The translations under genes and the position numbers were made by a program. This document shows, piece after piece, positions 1-4,835 of a stretch of 6,269 nucleotides of DNA. This DNA comes from Acidobacteriaceae bacterium (lineage in GTDB: Bacteria; Acidobacteriota; Terriglobia; Terriglobales; SbA1), in NCBI GenBank assembly GCA_019237515.1, contig JAFAGX010000399.1, positions 1 through 6,269 of the forward strand. The letters run 5' to 3'. How positions within the stretch are numbered: the first letter of the stretch is position 1; every line of letters starts with the position of its first letter. The notes beneath the pieces were generated by a model, which saw only the letters and a list, made by a program, of their open reading frames with translations, had not been told where the DNA came from and searched no databases.

Positions 1-562
1 TGTCAGCCTCATCGACTTCGACCGCCACGGAACGCATAATCAGATCGATGGAAAGGACTACCCGAAATTTTTCTTTCTTTCGCTGCAGGATTCCCTGGGC
101 GCCTGCAAGCGGTCCGGATCTCACGCGCACGCGATGGCCAACTTTCAAGTAGGGATGCGGTTCTGCGCGGATTCCGCTGGCGAGGCCCTTGCTCAGAATT
201 TCAATCTCTGAGTCCGGCAGCGGCGCGGGATGTCCGTTGAAGCTGACGAAGCGTACGACGCTAGGCAATTGCAACACGCGCAGGCGGTCTTTTAAATCGA
301 GATGGACAAAAACGTATCCCGGAAATAGAACCAACTCCAGTTCTTTACGACGATCCTTCCAACGTCGAAGACTACGATAGACAGGCAAGAAGCAAGCGAC
401 CCGGCGCTCCTGAAGCTGCGAGACGACTTGCTTTTCATGGCGAGAACAGACGTAAGCAGCGTACCAATGTACGTGAGCGGAAGTTGGTAACTGTTCACTC
501 GATTCAGAATTATCCTGCAACATCGGGTTGGGAGCCTGGTTGGCGATTTCGACTTCGTTCAT
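1..562 (-). CDS. NusG-like transcription antiterminator (UpxY/RfaH-type paralog), 3' end cut by the window edge
   Basis: 187 codons are visible and the frame is still open at base 1. An N-terminal tail of about 30 residues is followed by a NusG N-terminal (NGN) domain. This opens with HWYAAYVCSRHEKQV (residues 32-46) and contains the hallmark FPGYVFVHLD (80-89). A KOW segment follows, with VGHRVRVRSGPLAGAQGIL at about 141-159 and RVVLSIDLIMRSVAVEV at 167-183. Known family role: NGN domains bind the RNA polymerase clamp, and specialised paralogs (RfaH, UpxY, LoaP) raise processivity through long operons, often for polysaccharides. The ATG at 562 is the earliest possible start, because an in-frame TAG lies two codons upstream. 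The ribosome site is weak (GTAGG, about 10 bases upstream). Such proteins usually have 170-200 residues, so only a few residues should be missing. It is a paralog rather than housekeeping NusG, judging by the variable tail, the neighbours and the absence of secE/rplK. A polysaccharide cluster to the left is inferred. Confidence 0.9.
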   Translation of the reverse strand, partial: MNEVEIANQAPNPMLQDNSESSEQLPTSAHVHWYAAYVCSRHEKQVVSQLQERRVACFLPVYRSLRRWKDRRKELELVLFPGYVFVHLDLKDRLRVLQLPSVVRFVSFNGHPAPLPDSEIEILSKGLASGIRAEPHPYLKVGHRVRVRSGPLAGAQGILQRKKEKFRVVLSIDLIMRSVAVEVDEAD

Positions 563-694
563 CCGCGGCTACCTACAGCTTCGCCACCTCACTTACAGGG
601 CAAATGTGAGCTAAACCCTTAGTTCGCTGGCTCTTGCATCAAACGTGGCTTCCGGAGCCTTAAAGCTTCAACGCACAGATTGCTTCGACCGCTT

Positions 695-710
695 CACCAA
701 ACCCTTGGTG
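695..710 (-). repeat. Perfect 6-bp hairpin in the NusG-like gene's leader
   Basis: CACCAA at 695-700 pairs with TTGGTG at 705-710 across a four-base loop. It lies about 135 bases upstream of the NusG-like start codon. No T-run follows on either strand. It may be an RNA fold or a DNA dyad; its function is not known. Confidence 0.4.
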
Positions 711-738
711 CAACACAAAGTCGCGTAAACACCCCGCC

Positions 739-760
739 ACGAGCCAGAAACTGGACTCGT
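739..760 (-). repeat. 9-bp bulged hairpin in the NusG-like gene's leader
   Basis: On the minus strand ACGAG-T-CCAG pairs with CTGG-CTCGT around a TTT loop, leaving a single bulged T. The stem is followed by a G-rich stretch (GGCGGGG) and not by T residues, so it is not a classical terminator for the receiver gene upstream. A compact bulged hairpin ahead of an antiterminator gene is a candidate recognition element (inference). Confidence 0.45.
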
Positions 761-842
761 ATTAAAGTGCTGCAACGCCAGACTCTCGACTGACAAACCG
801 ATTAGTTTCAAATCCATTCGCTTGCGATTCAGCGCTGCGTTC

Positions 843-1214
843 TCAATTGGCCACCAACTCAGGCCGGTTTCGCAGCACGTTCAAGATGCTCTGCTCTGAG
901 GACTCAATACGCATGGAACGGATGTCGACGAACGCCCAATAAAAAATGCCGCTGTTGCGTTCGGCGGCAAGAGCGAGAATCTTGAGATGCGGATAACGCC
1001 CAAGCAAAAAACCGTTCAATCCTGGCCGGCTTTCCGGTTCTTCCAGCGCAATGATCAGGTAGTCCGGACGTGTACGCTCAACCAGTTCGGTGATCTCGGT
1101 TTCACTCTCGGCTTGCCCAACGATTTCGATGTCGGGCTGATCTCCAATCGTGGCGAGCACCAGATCCTGCATGAGCCTGGGCCGGTTTGCGACCAACACT
1201 CTGACCTTTTGCAC
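843..1214 (-). CDS. Stand-alone degenerate receiver-domain protein (pseudo-receiver)
   Basis: 123 residues, consisting of a CheY-like receiver with no output domain. The beta1/alpha1 start is VRVLVANRPRLMQDLVL (4-20). The stretch PDYLIIALEEPE (50-61) fits the beta3 strand that carries the phospho-acceptor. Compared with a working receiver, the acidic pair is replaced by Ala9-Asn10, the acceptor Asp by Ala56, the Thr/Ser after beta4 is Ala (about 83-84), and the beta5 Lys falls at a non-Lys position (about 103). Canonical phosphorylation is therefore very unlikely. A role through protein contact is inferred. The start is GTG at 1212-1214, with GGAGA eight bases upstream. The N-terminal third resembles the larger regulator next door (V.V...A.NR.L), so the two may be diverged relatives. 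The nusG-like gene follows 280 bases downstream on the same strand. Confidence 0.8.
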   Translation of the reverse strand: MQKVRVLVANRPRLMQDLVLATIGDQPDIEIVGQAESETEITELVERTRPDYLIIALEEPESRPGLNGFLLGRYPHLKILALAAERNSGIFYWAFVDIRSMRIESSEQSILNVLRNRPELVAN

Positions 1215-1288
1215 GATTTTGTTCTCCGTGCCGCGAAGTTTCTCCTAATCCCAGGGAAAATGTAAGACTCAAATCTGGCCTAACTTAT

Positions 1289-1359
1289 TACTTGGGTAAG
1301 TACTATTACAGTGCCACAAGCGAAGGTTGTAGAGCACTACGGAGTACCTAAAAAGTACT
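1289..1359. promoter_or_regulatory. A/T-rich spacer with repeated AGTAC dyads, candidate operator region
   Basis: The 171-base gap between the two regulator genes holds TACTT-GGGT-AAGTA (1289-1302), a perfect 5+4+5 inverted repeat, and AGTAC-N7-GTACT (1343-1359). AGTAC occurs three times (1299, 1343, 1354). The site lies 75-145 bases upstream of the receiver gene's GTG. Dimeric NarL-type regulators often bind such dyads, so control by the neighbouring regulator is possible, but nothing here proves it. I could not define a convincing -35/-10 pair. Confidence 0.3.
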
Positions 1360-1385
1360 GTGCGAATAAGGGCATGAGATCCGAA

Positions 1386-2054
1386 CTACGCCACGACTCC
1401 TGGCAATCGACACAGCTCCACGGCTGCGAGACGATCGTTGGCGCCGACTTTGCGCAGCATGCGATGAATGTGATTCTTTACGGTTTGCTCGGAGAGGTTT
1501 AATTGAGCGGCAATTTCCTTATTGGTCAAGCCGCGGCTGATCATATGAACAAGCTGCTGTTCACGGCGTGTAAGGCCGAGATGATGGCGCATGAAAAAGT
1601 GCGCGGGCTGTTGATCTTGCTGGGCCACTTGCTCGAACAGTGCGCGGGAGAGCGAAGCAGGACAAACGGCTTCGCCATTCGCGACCGACCGGACACAGGT
1701 GGCCACTTCCATCGCTGAAGCATCCTTAAGGATGTAACCCACTATCCCGTCACGCACTCCACGCAAGAAAACTTCGCGGTCGGCATCCATGCCGATCATG
1801 ACCACCTTAAGTCCCGGTATGGCGGCGCGAACTTCAGAAACCAGGCGCAACTCGGATAGTGCAGCTGCAGCAGAGTCGGAAAGCAGGACATCAGGCGCCG
1901 CCTGGCAGATACGATGAACGATGTCTGGGACGAAAGCTGACGAGCCGACTACACGAATATCGCTTTTTTTGTTAAGGATTCGAGCCAAAGCTTCGCGGAG
2001 AAGCCGATTCTCCGCCAGGATATAAACTTGAACGATCTCAACTGCCACAGACAT
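1386..2054 (-). CDS. NarL/FixJ-type response regulator with LuxR HTH domain and atypical receiver
   Basis: 222 residues. The receiver domain (about 7-125) starts VQVYILAENRLLREAL and continues with PDVLLSDS, whose Asp60 sits at the acceptor position, and GYILKDAS, with the conserved Lys110. The C-terminal GerE/LuxR helix-turn-helix (about 160-215) contains LTRREQQLVHMISRGLTNKE and LNLSEQTVKNHIHRML, with the usual Glu and Gly/Thr positions intact, so DNA binding is well supported. The pocket is unusual: the acidic pair reads Ala14-Glu15, the switch Thr after beta4 is Gly88, and Ser61-Ala follows the acceptor Asp. Phosphorylation may be weak, or another signal may act. The ATG at 2054 has GAGG six bases upstream. 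No sensor kinase is in the window. The 171-base gap to the receiver gene shows no clear terminator, so co-transcription is possible. Confidence 0.9.
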   Translation of the reverse strand: MSVAVEIVQVYILAENRLLREALARILNKKSDIRVVGSSAFVPDIVHRICQAAPDVLLSDSAAAALSELRLVSEVRAAIPGLKVVMIGMDADREVFLRGVRDGIVGYILKDASAMEVATCVRSVANGEAVCPASLSRALFEQVAQQDQQPAHFFMRHHLGLTRREQQLVHMISRGLTNKEIAAQLNLSEQTVKNHIHRMLRKVGANDRLAAVELCRLPGVVA

Positions 2055-2405
2055 AGCAATCCTCTACACCGTCGCATGCGCCCCTCACGCGATGTTTCAG
2101 TGCGTTCTAGATTAGAAAGCAGCTGGATTTTCTGCAATAAAGCATATACGTTTTTTCTGGGAAATGCGAGGAAACCTGATGCTCATTTAGCCAACAGTCT
2201 GTTGTACTTTTGCCACTTCAGGAAGCAACTACTCCGGACGAAAGTCTTCGAGAATCAACTTGTAAACGAGAAATTACAACTCTCTGACGCCGATATGACA
2301 AAGAGATGGGCTTGTCCTCGATAGGTTTATGGAAACGTGAACGGGTGATCCGCTGCTGGCCCGTTCCCGGCGAGAGGTCCCCGGGGCCTCAGTCTATGAA
2401 TCGCT
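2055..2405. other. 351-base gap without a gene, between the response regulator and the VWFA gene
   Basis: No frame here has a credible start, ribosome site or protein-like composition. The part next to 2406 carries hairpins that may end VWFA transcription (2339-2366, and the GC-rich dyad at 2374-2390). The A/T-rich part at 2100-2210 probably holds the regulator gene's promoter. The best match I found there is only a weak -35/-10 pair (TTGCAG, 17 bases, TAATCT on the minus strand). A 13-base dyad, CAACAG-T-CTGTTG (2192-2204), lies about 140 bases upstream of the regulator start and could be an operator, but dyads of this size also occur by chance. Confidence 0.4.
2339..2366 (-). terminator. 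Possible terminator hairpin after the VWFA gene (weak T-run)
   Basis: GAACGGG (2339-2345) and CCCGTTC (2360-2366) form a 7-bp stem with a 14-base loop, 40 bases past the VWFA stop codon. On the minus strand the stem is followed by ACGTTTCC, a poor T-run. A second GC-rich dyad at 2374-2390 lies closer to the stop. A Rho-dependent end is as likely as an intrinsic one. Confidence 0.3.
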
Positions 2406-3470
2406 TCATTTTTCGGGAGACAGATAGCCTGCCTTGTAATATGCACGTAGTGGTGCCTCGCCTTTCGCCGCCGTCACCTCAAGTTTGATTTTCCGCCACT
2501 TACCGTTATGCAGAGCGTTACTGGACTTGTACCCAATGACGTACTGCTGCCGCAATTCCCGGCTGATGCTGGCGGCGATGCCTGGCAGTTTCTCCGGCTT
2601 TTCGGCAGGGACGTCGCGGCCACCACTGGCCGCCGTGACCTTTGTCAGCAGTTGTTGGCCCAGTTTCTCTTCGAGCGTCTTAAAACCCGGGAGCGGCAAA
2701 GCGTCGAAGATGCCGATCGCGTAGACGAGCACATCAGATTCTTGCACCAGGCCCTTAATGTCTTTCAGTGTGTAGTGACTGTGATTGTCACCGCCATCTG
2801 AGATTATGAGCAGCGCTTTACGCTGATAACGTGCCGCGCGCAATTTGGCTAAGCCCAGGTAGATGGCGTCAAGCAGTGCGGTATGTCCTGCTGGAGTCAC
2901 TAACGCCATTTTTTTTTCAATTTCTTCAAGTGATTGCGTTGTATCCGCGATCAGATGCGGCCGATCTGCAAGGCTGATTACGAAATAATCATCCTGCGGA
3001 TTCGCATCTTTGAAGAATTCCGCAATTGCGGCGCGCTCCGCATTAATCTTGTTGCTCATGCTGTTGCTGACATCAACGATTAACCCAATCGAAAGGGGTG
3101 CATCTTCAGTGGTGAAGTAACGGATCCGCTGCTGTGCATCATCTTCAAGAATCGCAAAGTCCTTCTGCTGCAGGTCGATGATGGGGCGGTTCAGCCGATC
3201 AGTTACTGTTGCGGGTACAAGCACCAGGTCGACGTCGACGCGAATACGAGGTGCGGCGCCGGAATCATCAGGATGCAGCGGCCCTTGCGCGGATAGACTC
3301 CGCGGAACCACATGCACGGGTTCGGCTGATTGAGAATCGGCAGCGATCGAAAGCAGCGCTAAGAACGGACAGAGCAGATACGCAAACCGGTAACGGCGAG
3401 ATCGATACCGGTGTCGGCATTTGTTTATGGCGAAATGGCCACCGAACCCTAACGCATCGCGTGCCCTCAT
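2406..3470 (-). CDS. Secreted von Willebrand factor A (VWFA)-domain protein, acidobacterial type
   Basis: 354 residues. A long basic N-terminus (1-29, rich in Arg/His) leads into a hydrophobic segment AYLLCPFLALLSIAA (30-44) and small residues DSQSA (45-49), consistent with export. Cys34 is not in a proper lipobox. A beta-rich stretch (about 76-125) precedes the VWFA fold from about 127. The metal-ion site (MIDAS) is complete: Asp133-x-Ser135-x-Ser137, Thr197 in GHTALLDA, and Asp225 in ISDGGDN. A C-terminal domain (about 300-354) has QQYVIGYKSSN and ends near RAYYKAGYLSPEK. This order matches the VWFA-related acidobacterial family, whose members bind metal and probably protein partners; their cellular roles are mostly unknown. 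The ATG at 3470 has a good GGGGGAG ribosome site six bases upstream and there is no other in-frame ATG before residue 138. A run of nine A residues lies inside the gene (minus strand, 2909-2917). Confidence 0.9.
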   Translation of the reverse strand: MRARDALGFGGHFAINKCRHRYRSRRYRFAYLLCPFLALLSIAADSQSAEPVHVVPRSLSAQGPLHPDDSGAAPRIRVDVDLVLVPATVTDRLNRPIIDLQQKDFAILEDDAQQRIRYFTTEDAPLSIGLIVDVSNSMSNKINAERAAIAEFFKDANPQDDYFVISLADRPHLIADTTQSLEEIEKKMALVTPAGHTALLDAIYLGLAKLRAARYQRKALLIISDGGDNHSHYTLKDIKGLVQESDVLVYAIGIFDALPLPGFKTLEEKLGQQLLTKVTAASGGRDVPAEKPEKLPGIAASISRELRQQYVIGYKSSNALHNGKWRKIKLEVTAAKGEAPLRAYYKAGYLSPEK

Positions 3471-3520
3471 GACGGGCTCCCCCTACGCGGACTTGGTCAG
3501 GAAACGTGCGGGAGTAGAGT

Positions 3521-3532
3521 GCACCAAAGTGC
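3521..3532 (-). promoter_or_regulatory. Inverted repeat in the VWFA gene's upstream region
   Basis: GCAC-CAAA-GTGC is a perfect 4+4+4 dyad about 50 bases upstream of the VWFA start. A -35-like TTGACC lies just upstream on the minus strand, at 3538-3543, but no convincing -10 box is at the right distance. A related sequence, GCGC-CAAAGT-GCGC, lies upstream of the 63-residue gene at 3991-4004. It could be an operator, but the evidence is only the sequence symmetry. Confidence 0.25.
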
Positions 3533-3685
3533 TGCGGCGGTCAAGAATGAATGTGTTTTCGCGGCGCGGAATTGCGATGGCCTAACGAACCGTCGGGCGG
3601 GTCTTCAAAAGGTTTTCGGCGTGAGATTGCCTACGCCCTTTAGCGCAAATCAACGGTGCCTAAAAGGAGGAAAGAAGAAATCCGG

Positions 3686-3877
3686 CTAAGATTTACCCAC
3701 GAAGCGAACCGTGTCCATATCCAGCAGCAGTTCGCGGATTTTGATTTGACGGTCCAGGTATTCATCCACTTGTTGTTGCGTCAGTTGGCGAAGAGGGACA
3801 AGCAGCATCGCTTGTTGTTTCCTTAACAATTCGATTAATTGCTGCACTACGTCGAGTTGGGATTCTTGCATTGCCAT
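3686..3877 (-). CDS. Small helical, Gln/Leu-rich hypothetical protein (63 aa)
   Basis: I do not recognise a family. The protein is nearly all predicted helix: LDVVQQLIELLRKQQAMLL (8-26), a short VPLRQLTQQQ link, then VDEYLDRQIKIRELLLDM (37-54). The hydrophobic spacing suits an amphipathic helical hairpin or short coiled coil. It has no signal peptide, membrane span or Cys. The composition is protein-like, unlike most short frames here. The ATG at 3877 lacks a Shine-Dalgarno sequence; Met3 (3871) is an alternative start. The upstream RNA can form a GC-rich stem (3890-3943). The VWFA gene follows 215 bases downstream on the same strand; the gap holds a weak hairpin (3618-3637) and no gene. A cytoplasmic, perhaps oligomeric, role is the most that can be inferred. 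Confidence 0.6.
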   Translation of the reverse strand: MAMQESQLDVVQQLIELLRKQQAMLLVPLRQLTQQQVDEYLDRQIKIRELLLDMDTVRFVGKS

Positions 3878-3889
3878 CGTGAAAGAAGC

Positions 3890-3943
3890 GGGGGCCCCGG
3901 CGGCGTTCGGTAGCCGTGAGCTAAGCGCGGCGCGGTGGCCCCC
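3890..3943 (-). promoter_or_regulatory. GC-rich long-range stem in the 5' leader of the 63-residue gene
   Basis: GGGGGCC (3890-3896) pairs perfectly with GGCCCCC (3937-3943) around 40 GC-rich bases. Those can form an inner stem (CGGC/GCCG) on the minus strand. The structure ends 13 bases before the ATG at 3877, which has no Shine-Dalgarno sequence. It could affect translation. It does not match a riboswitch class that I can name. Confidence 0.35.
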
Positions 3944-3961
3944 ATCCGGAAACAGCGGATG

Positions 3962-3989
3962 TAACGTATTTTTTTTTCAATTGGATGCA
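3962..3989 (-). promoter_or_regulatory. Weak candidate promoter for the 63-residue gene
   Basis: On the minus strand TTGCAT (3984-3989), a 16-base spacer containing nine A residues, and TACGTT (3962-3967) form a loose sigma70-like pair about 85 bases upstream of the start codon. Each hexamer matches the consensus only partly, so this is a suggestion only. Confidence 0.2.
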
Positions 3990-4024
3990 AGCGCCAAAGT
4001 GCGCCAGCTCTTGGCATCGCTACG

Positions 4025-4320
4025 TTAAAGGAATAAATCGGGGCGACGAATGTACTCTCGCGGCGTCAAAAGTTTCTGCTGAACTGAGCGCAGAAATGTT
4101 CCGCAGTGGACATTCCCGGCAATTTGCTCAGTCCTTGTGCTGGCGCTTTCTTTCCAAATTCGGCCATTGTCAGTATCAGCGATGGAGACGTTGCTCGACC
4201 CCGTCCACGGCTACTCCATAGGGAACACGCAGATGTGCACTGGTCGCGGTGCCATCCCTACAGAATGCCAGGTCGCCGCTGCCTCTGATCGCGAGAGTTC
4301 CGGCACCCGAATAAGTGAGG
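4025..4320 (-). pseudogene. Frameshifted remnant of an NHL-repeat beta-propeller protein
   Basis: Reading the minus strand, one frame gives FCRDGTATSAHLRVPYGVAV (about 4213-4272) followed by DG. After a one-base shift in the GGGG run at 4199-4202 the text continues SSNVSIADTDNGRIWK, then TEQIAGNVHCG (about 4100-4130). Joined, these reproduce the NHL pattern F.GDG.ATSA.L..PYGVAVD..N.YIADT.N.RI.K, followed by the start of another ..VAGN..CG repeat. Such repeats occur in many Acidobacteria extracytoplasmic proteins with six or more blades. Here only about one and a half repeats survive, with no start codon, an in-frame TAG upstream of the match, a frameshift and a TAA at 4025-4027. It is therefore a decayed fragment, either a deletion relic or the end of a lost gene. 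The NHL identity is firm; the outer limits are approximate. Confidence 0.75.
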
Positions 4321-4346
4321 TTTATCGACTAATCACTCCGCAAGTT

Positions 4347-4475
4347 TTACTTGACGAGCCGTTCAATCTGACGTACGGTATAGCGTTCCGAAGGCTTATC
4401 CCCTGCGGATCGAACCTCCGCTGGCAACCGCAGCCAATCCTTAAACGAGAGAAACTTTCGGCTGCTGCGGAGCAT
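4347..4475 (-). pseudogene. 42-codon frame, possible relic of a regulator (uncertain)
   Basis: An ATG at 4475 opens 42 codons ending KPSERYTVRQIERLVK and a TAA. The last eleven residues resemble the first helix of MerR-like DNA-binding domains (YTVRQIERL), but the frame stops where the turn and second helix should follow. There is no ribosome site. It directly precedes the NHL remnant on the same strand, so it may be another decayed gene piece or a chance frame. Confidence 0.2.
4351..4379 (+). promoter_or_regulatory. Weak candidate promoter ahead of the omega-rho genes
   Basis: TTGACG (4351-4356, five of six consensus bases) is followed after 17 bases by TACGGT (4374-4379, three of six). It would give an untranslated leader of more than 200 bases, which would contain the pairing segments at 4486-4566. 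No better sigma70-like pair was seen closer to 4600. Confidence 0.25.
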
Positions 4476-4485
4476 CTATATCATT

Positions 4486-4566
4486 AACCAGAGCTTTCCC
4501 GTACAACCCATCTGGAATGAGTTACTTACATACTCTGGTTGTGCCCTCGTGGGCATAAAAGATGGG
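4486..4566 (+). promoter_or_regulatory. Leader with mutually exclusive RNA helices before the omega-like gene
   Basis: Four perfect complementarities crowd into 81 bases. AACCAGAG (4486-4493) pairs with CTCTGGTT (4533-4540); ACAACC (4503-4508) with GGTTGT (4537-4542); CCCATCT (4507-4513) with AGATGGG (4560-4566); and TGCCC/GGGCA form a tight hairpin with a TCGT loop (4542-4555). The first two share GGTT (4537-4540), so they cannot form together. This competition is typical of switching leaders. It ends 23 bases before the Shine-Dalgarno sequence of the omega-like gene. I do not recognise a known riboswitch class. Confidence 0.4.
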
Positions 4567-4588
4567 CGCTTGGCTGGTCGGCTCAGTC

Positions 4589-4595
4589 AGGAGAG
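4589..4595 (+). promoter_or_regulatory. Ribosome binding site that selects the GTG start of the omega-like gene
   Basis: AGGAGAG lies with its AGGAG core six bases before the GTG at 4600. The nearest in-frame ATG (4609) is 15 bases from the core, too far for normal use, so GTG is preferred. Confidence 0.7.
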
Positions 4596-4599
4596 ATAA

Positions 4600-4824
4600 G
4601 TGAATACTATGCGTTCTGATCGCGTTTTTGATGCTTTACATACTTTGCGGAACCGTTATATGCTTTGCCAGCTTGCTTCCAAAGCAACCCGTAAGTTTCA
4701 CAAACCAAACACCAGAATCCAGGAAACGATGAACGAGGTTCTGGACCGGATTGCAAGCTCGGAAAAACAGACGGTTCTGTCGGAACCGGAACATTTTGCT
4801 GAGGCACAAAGGCGGGCTGCTTAA
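4600..4824 (+). CDS. rpoZ: Divergent omega-like RNA polymerase subunit
   Basis: 74 residues from GTG. The core RVFDALHTLRNRYMLCQLAS (8-27), followed by KATRKFHKPNTRI, aligns with the omega signature: a DA...NR(F/Y).L...A..R..Q pattern near the N-terminus (compare E. coli [25 protein letters not shown]). The Arg/Lys-rich helix and a second helix (QETMNEVLDRIASSE, 41-55) agree with the small fold that clamps the beta-prime C-terminus and helps polymerase assembly. Differences from the standard form are Thr-Arg-Lys in place of the Arg-Ala-Arg run and a short acidic-basic tail, so it could be a second, lineage-specific omega paralog. The identification rests on this one motif. Rho follows 87 bases downstream on the same strand, so co-transcription is likely. 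The stop codon sits within a GC-rich imperfect hairpin (4811-4835) without a T-run. Confidence 0.55.
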   Translation: MNTMRSDRVFDALHTLRNRYMLCQLASKATRKFHKPNTRIQETMNEVLDRIASSEKQTVLSEPEHFAEAQRRAA

Positions 4825-4835
4825 GCGGCCCCGCC

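Larger units (their letters stand above)
563..842 (-). other. Intergenic region and probable structured leader upstream of the NusG-like gene
   Basis: These 280 bases separate the degenerate receiver gene from the NusG-like gene on the same strand. No gene is convincing here. A 49-codon minus-strand frame (668-817) lacks a ribosome site and family features. Two clean hairpins are present (695-710 and 739-760). Neither is followed by a T-run in the minus-strand RNA, so they look like leader structure rather than an intrinsic terminator. Leaders of genes under RfaH, UpxY or LoaP control carry the sequence or hairpin recruiting the factor, which makes this a place to look for an autoregulatory element (inference). 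Confidence 0.4.
3878..4599. other. 722-base region with no intact gene
   Basis: From left to right it holds a GC-rich leader stem for the 63-residue gene (3890-3943), an A9 tract on the minus strand (3969-3977), the remnant of an NHL-repeat gene (about 4025-4320, minus), a 42-codon minus-strand frame (4347-4475), and a set of RNA helices just before the omega-like gene (4486-4566). The plus-strand frames in this stretch (up to 116 codons, from a GTG at 4137) lack ribosome sites and run antisense to the NHL remnant, so I treat them as chance. Confidence 0.6.

Noticed and set aside
668..817. 49-codon minus-strand frame as a leader peptide
   Set aside because: It has no Shine-Dalgarno sequence, no family features and a stop far from the next gene; it spans the hairpins, which explain the sequence better.
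1300..1325. Sigma54-like TGGCAC element on the minus strand upstream of the receiver gene
   Set aside because: The required TTGC element at the -12 position is absent at the right spacing.
2020..3240. Plus-strand frames antisense to the regulator and VWFA genes
   Set aside because: They are shadows of well-supported minus-strand genes, with no domain features of their own.
3663..3670. AAAGGAGG-like perfect Shine-Dalgarno sequence on the plus strand
   Set aside because: No start codon follows at a usable distance. It is the complement of a pyrimidine-rich stretch after the 63-residue gene.
3985..4288. Two further plus-strand frames of 60-78 codons
   Set aside because: They overlap the NHL remnant on the other strand, lack ribosome sites and have irregular composition.
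4405..4421. tRNA T-arm look-alike (GGTTCGATCC on the minus strand)
   Set aside because: The paired stem does not place TTC at the start of the loop, and no acceptor, D or anticodon arms are found nearby.
4137..4487. 116-codon plus-strand frame starting at GTG
   Set aside because: It has no ribosome site and no recognisable domain, and it lies antisense to the NHL remnant, whose protein match is specific.
4811..4835. GC hairpin at the omega-like stop codon as an intrinsic terminator
   Set aside because: There is no T-run after it and the stem has an internal loop; rho is close downstream in the same direction.
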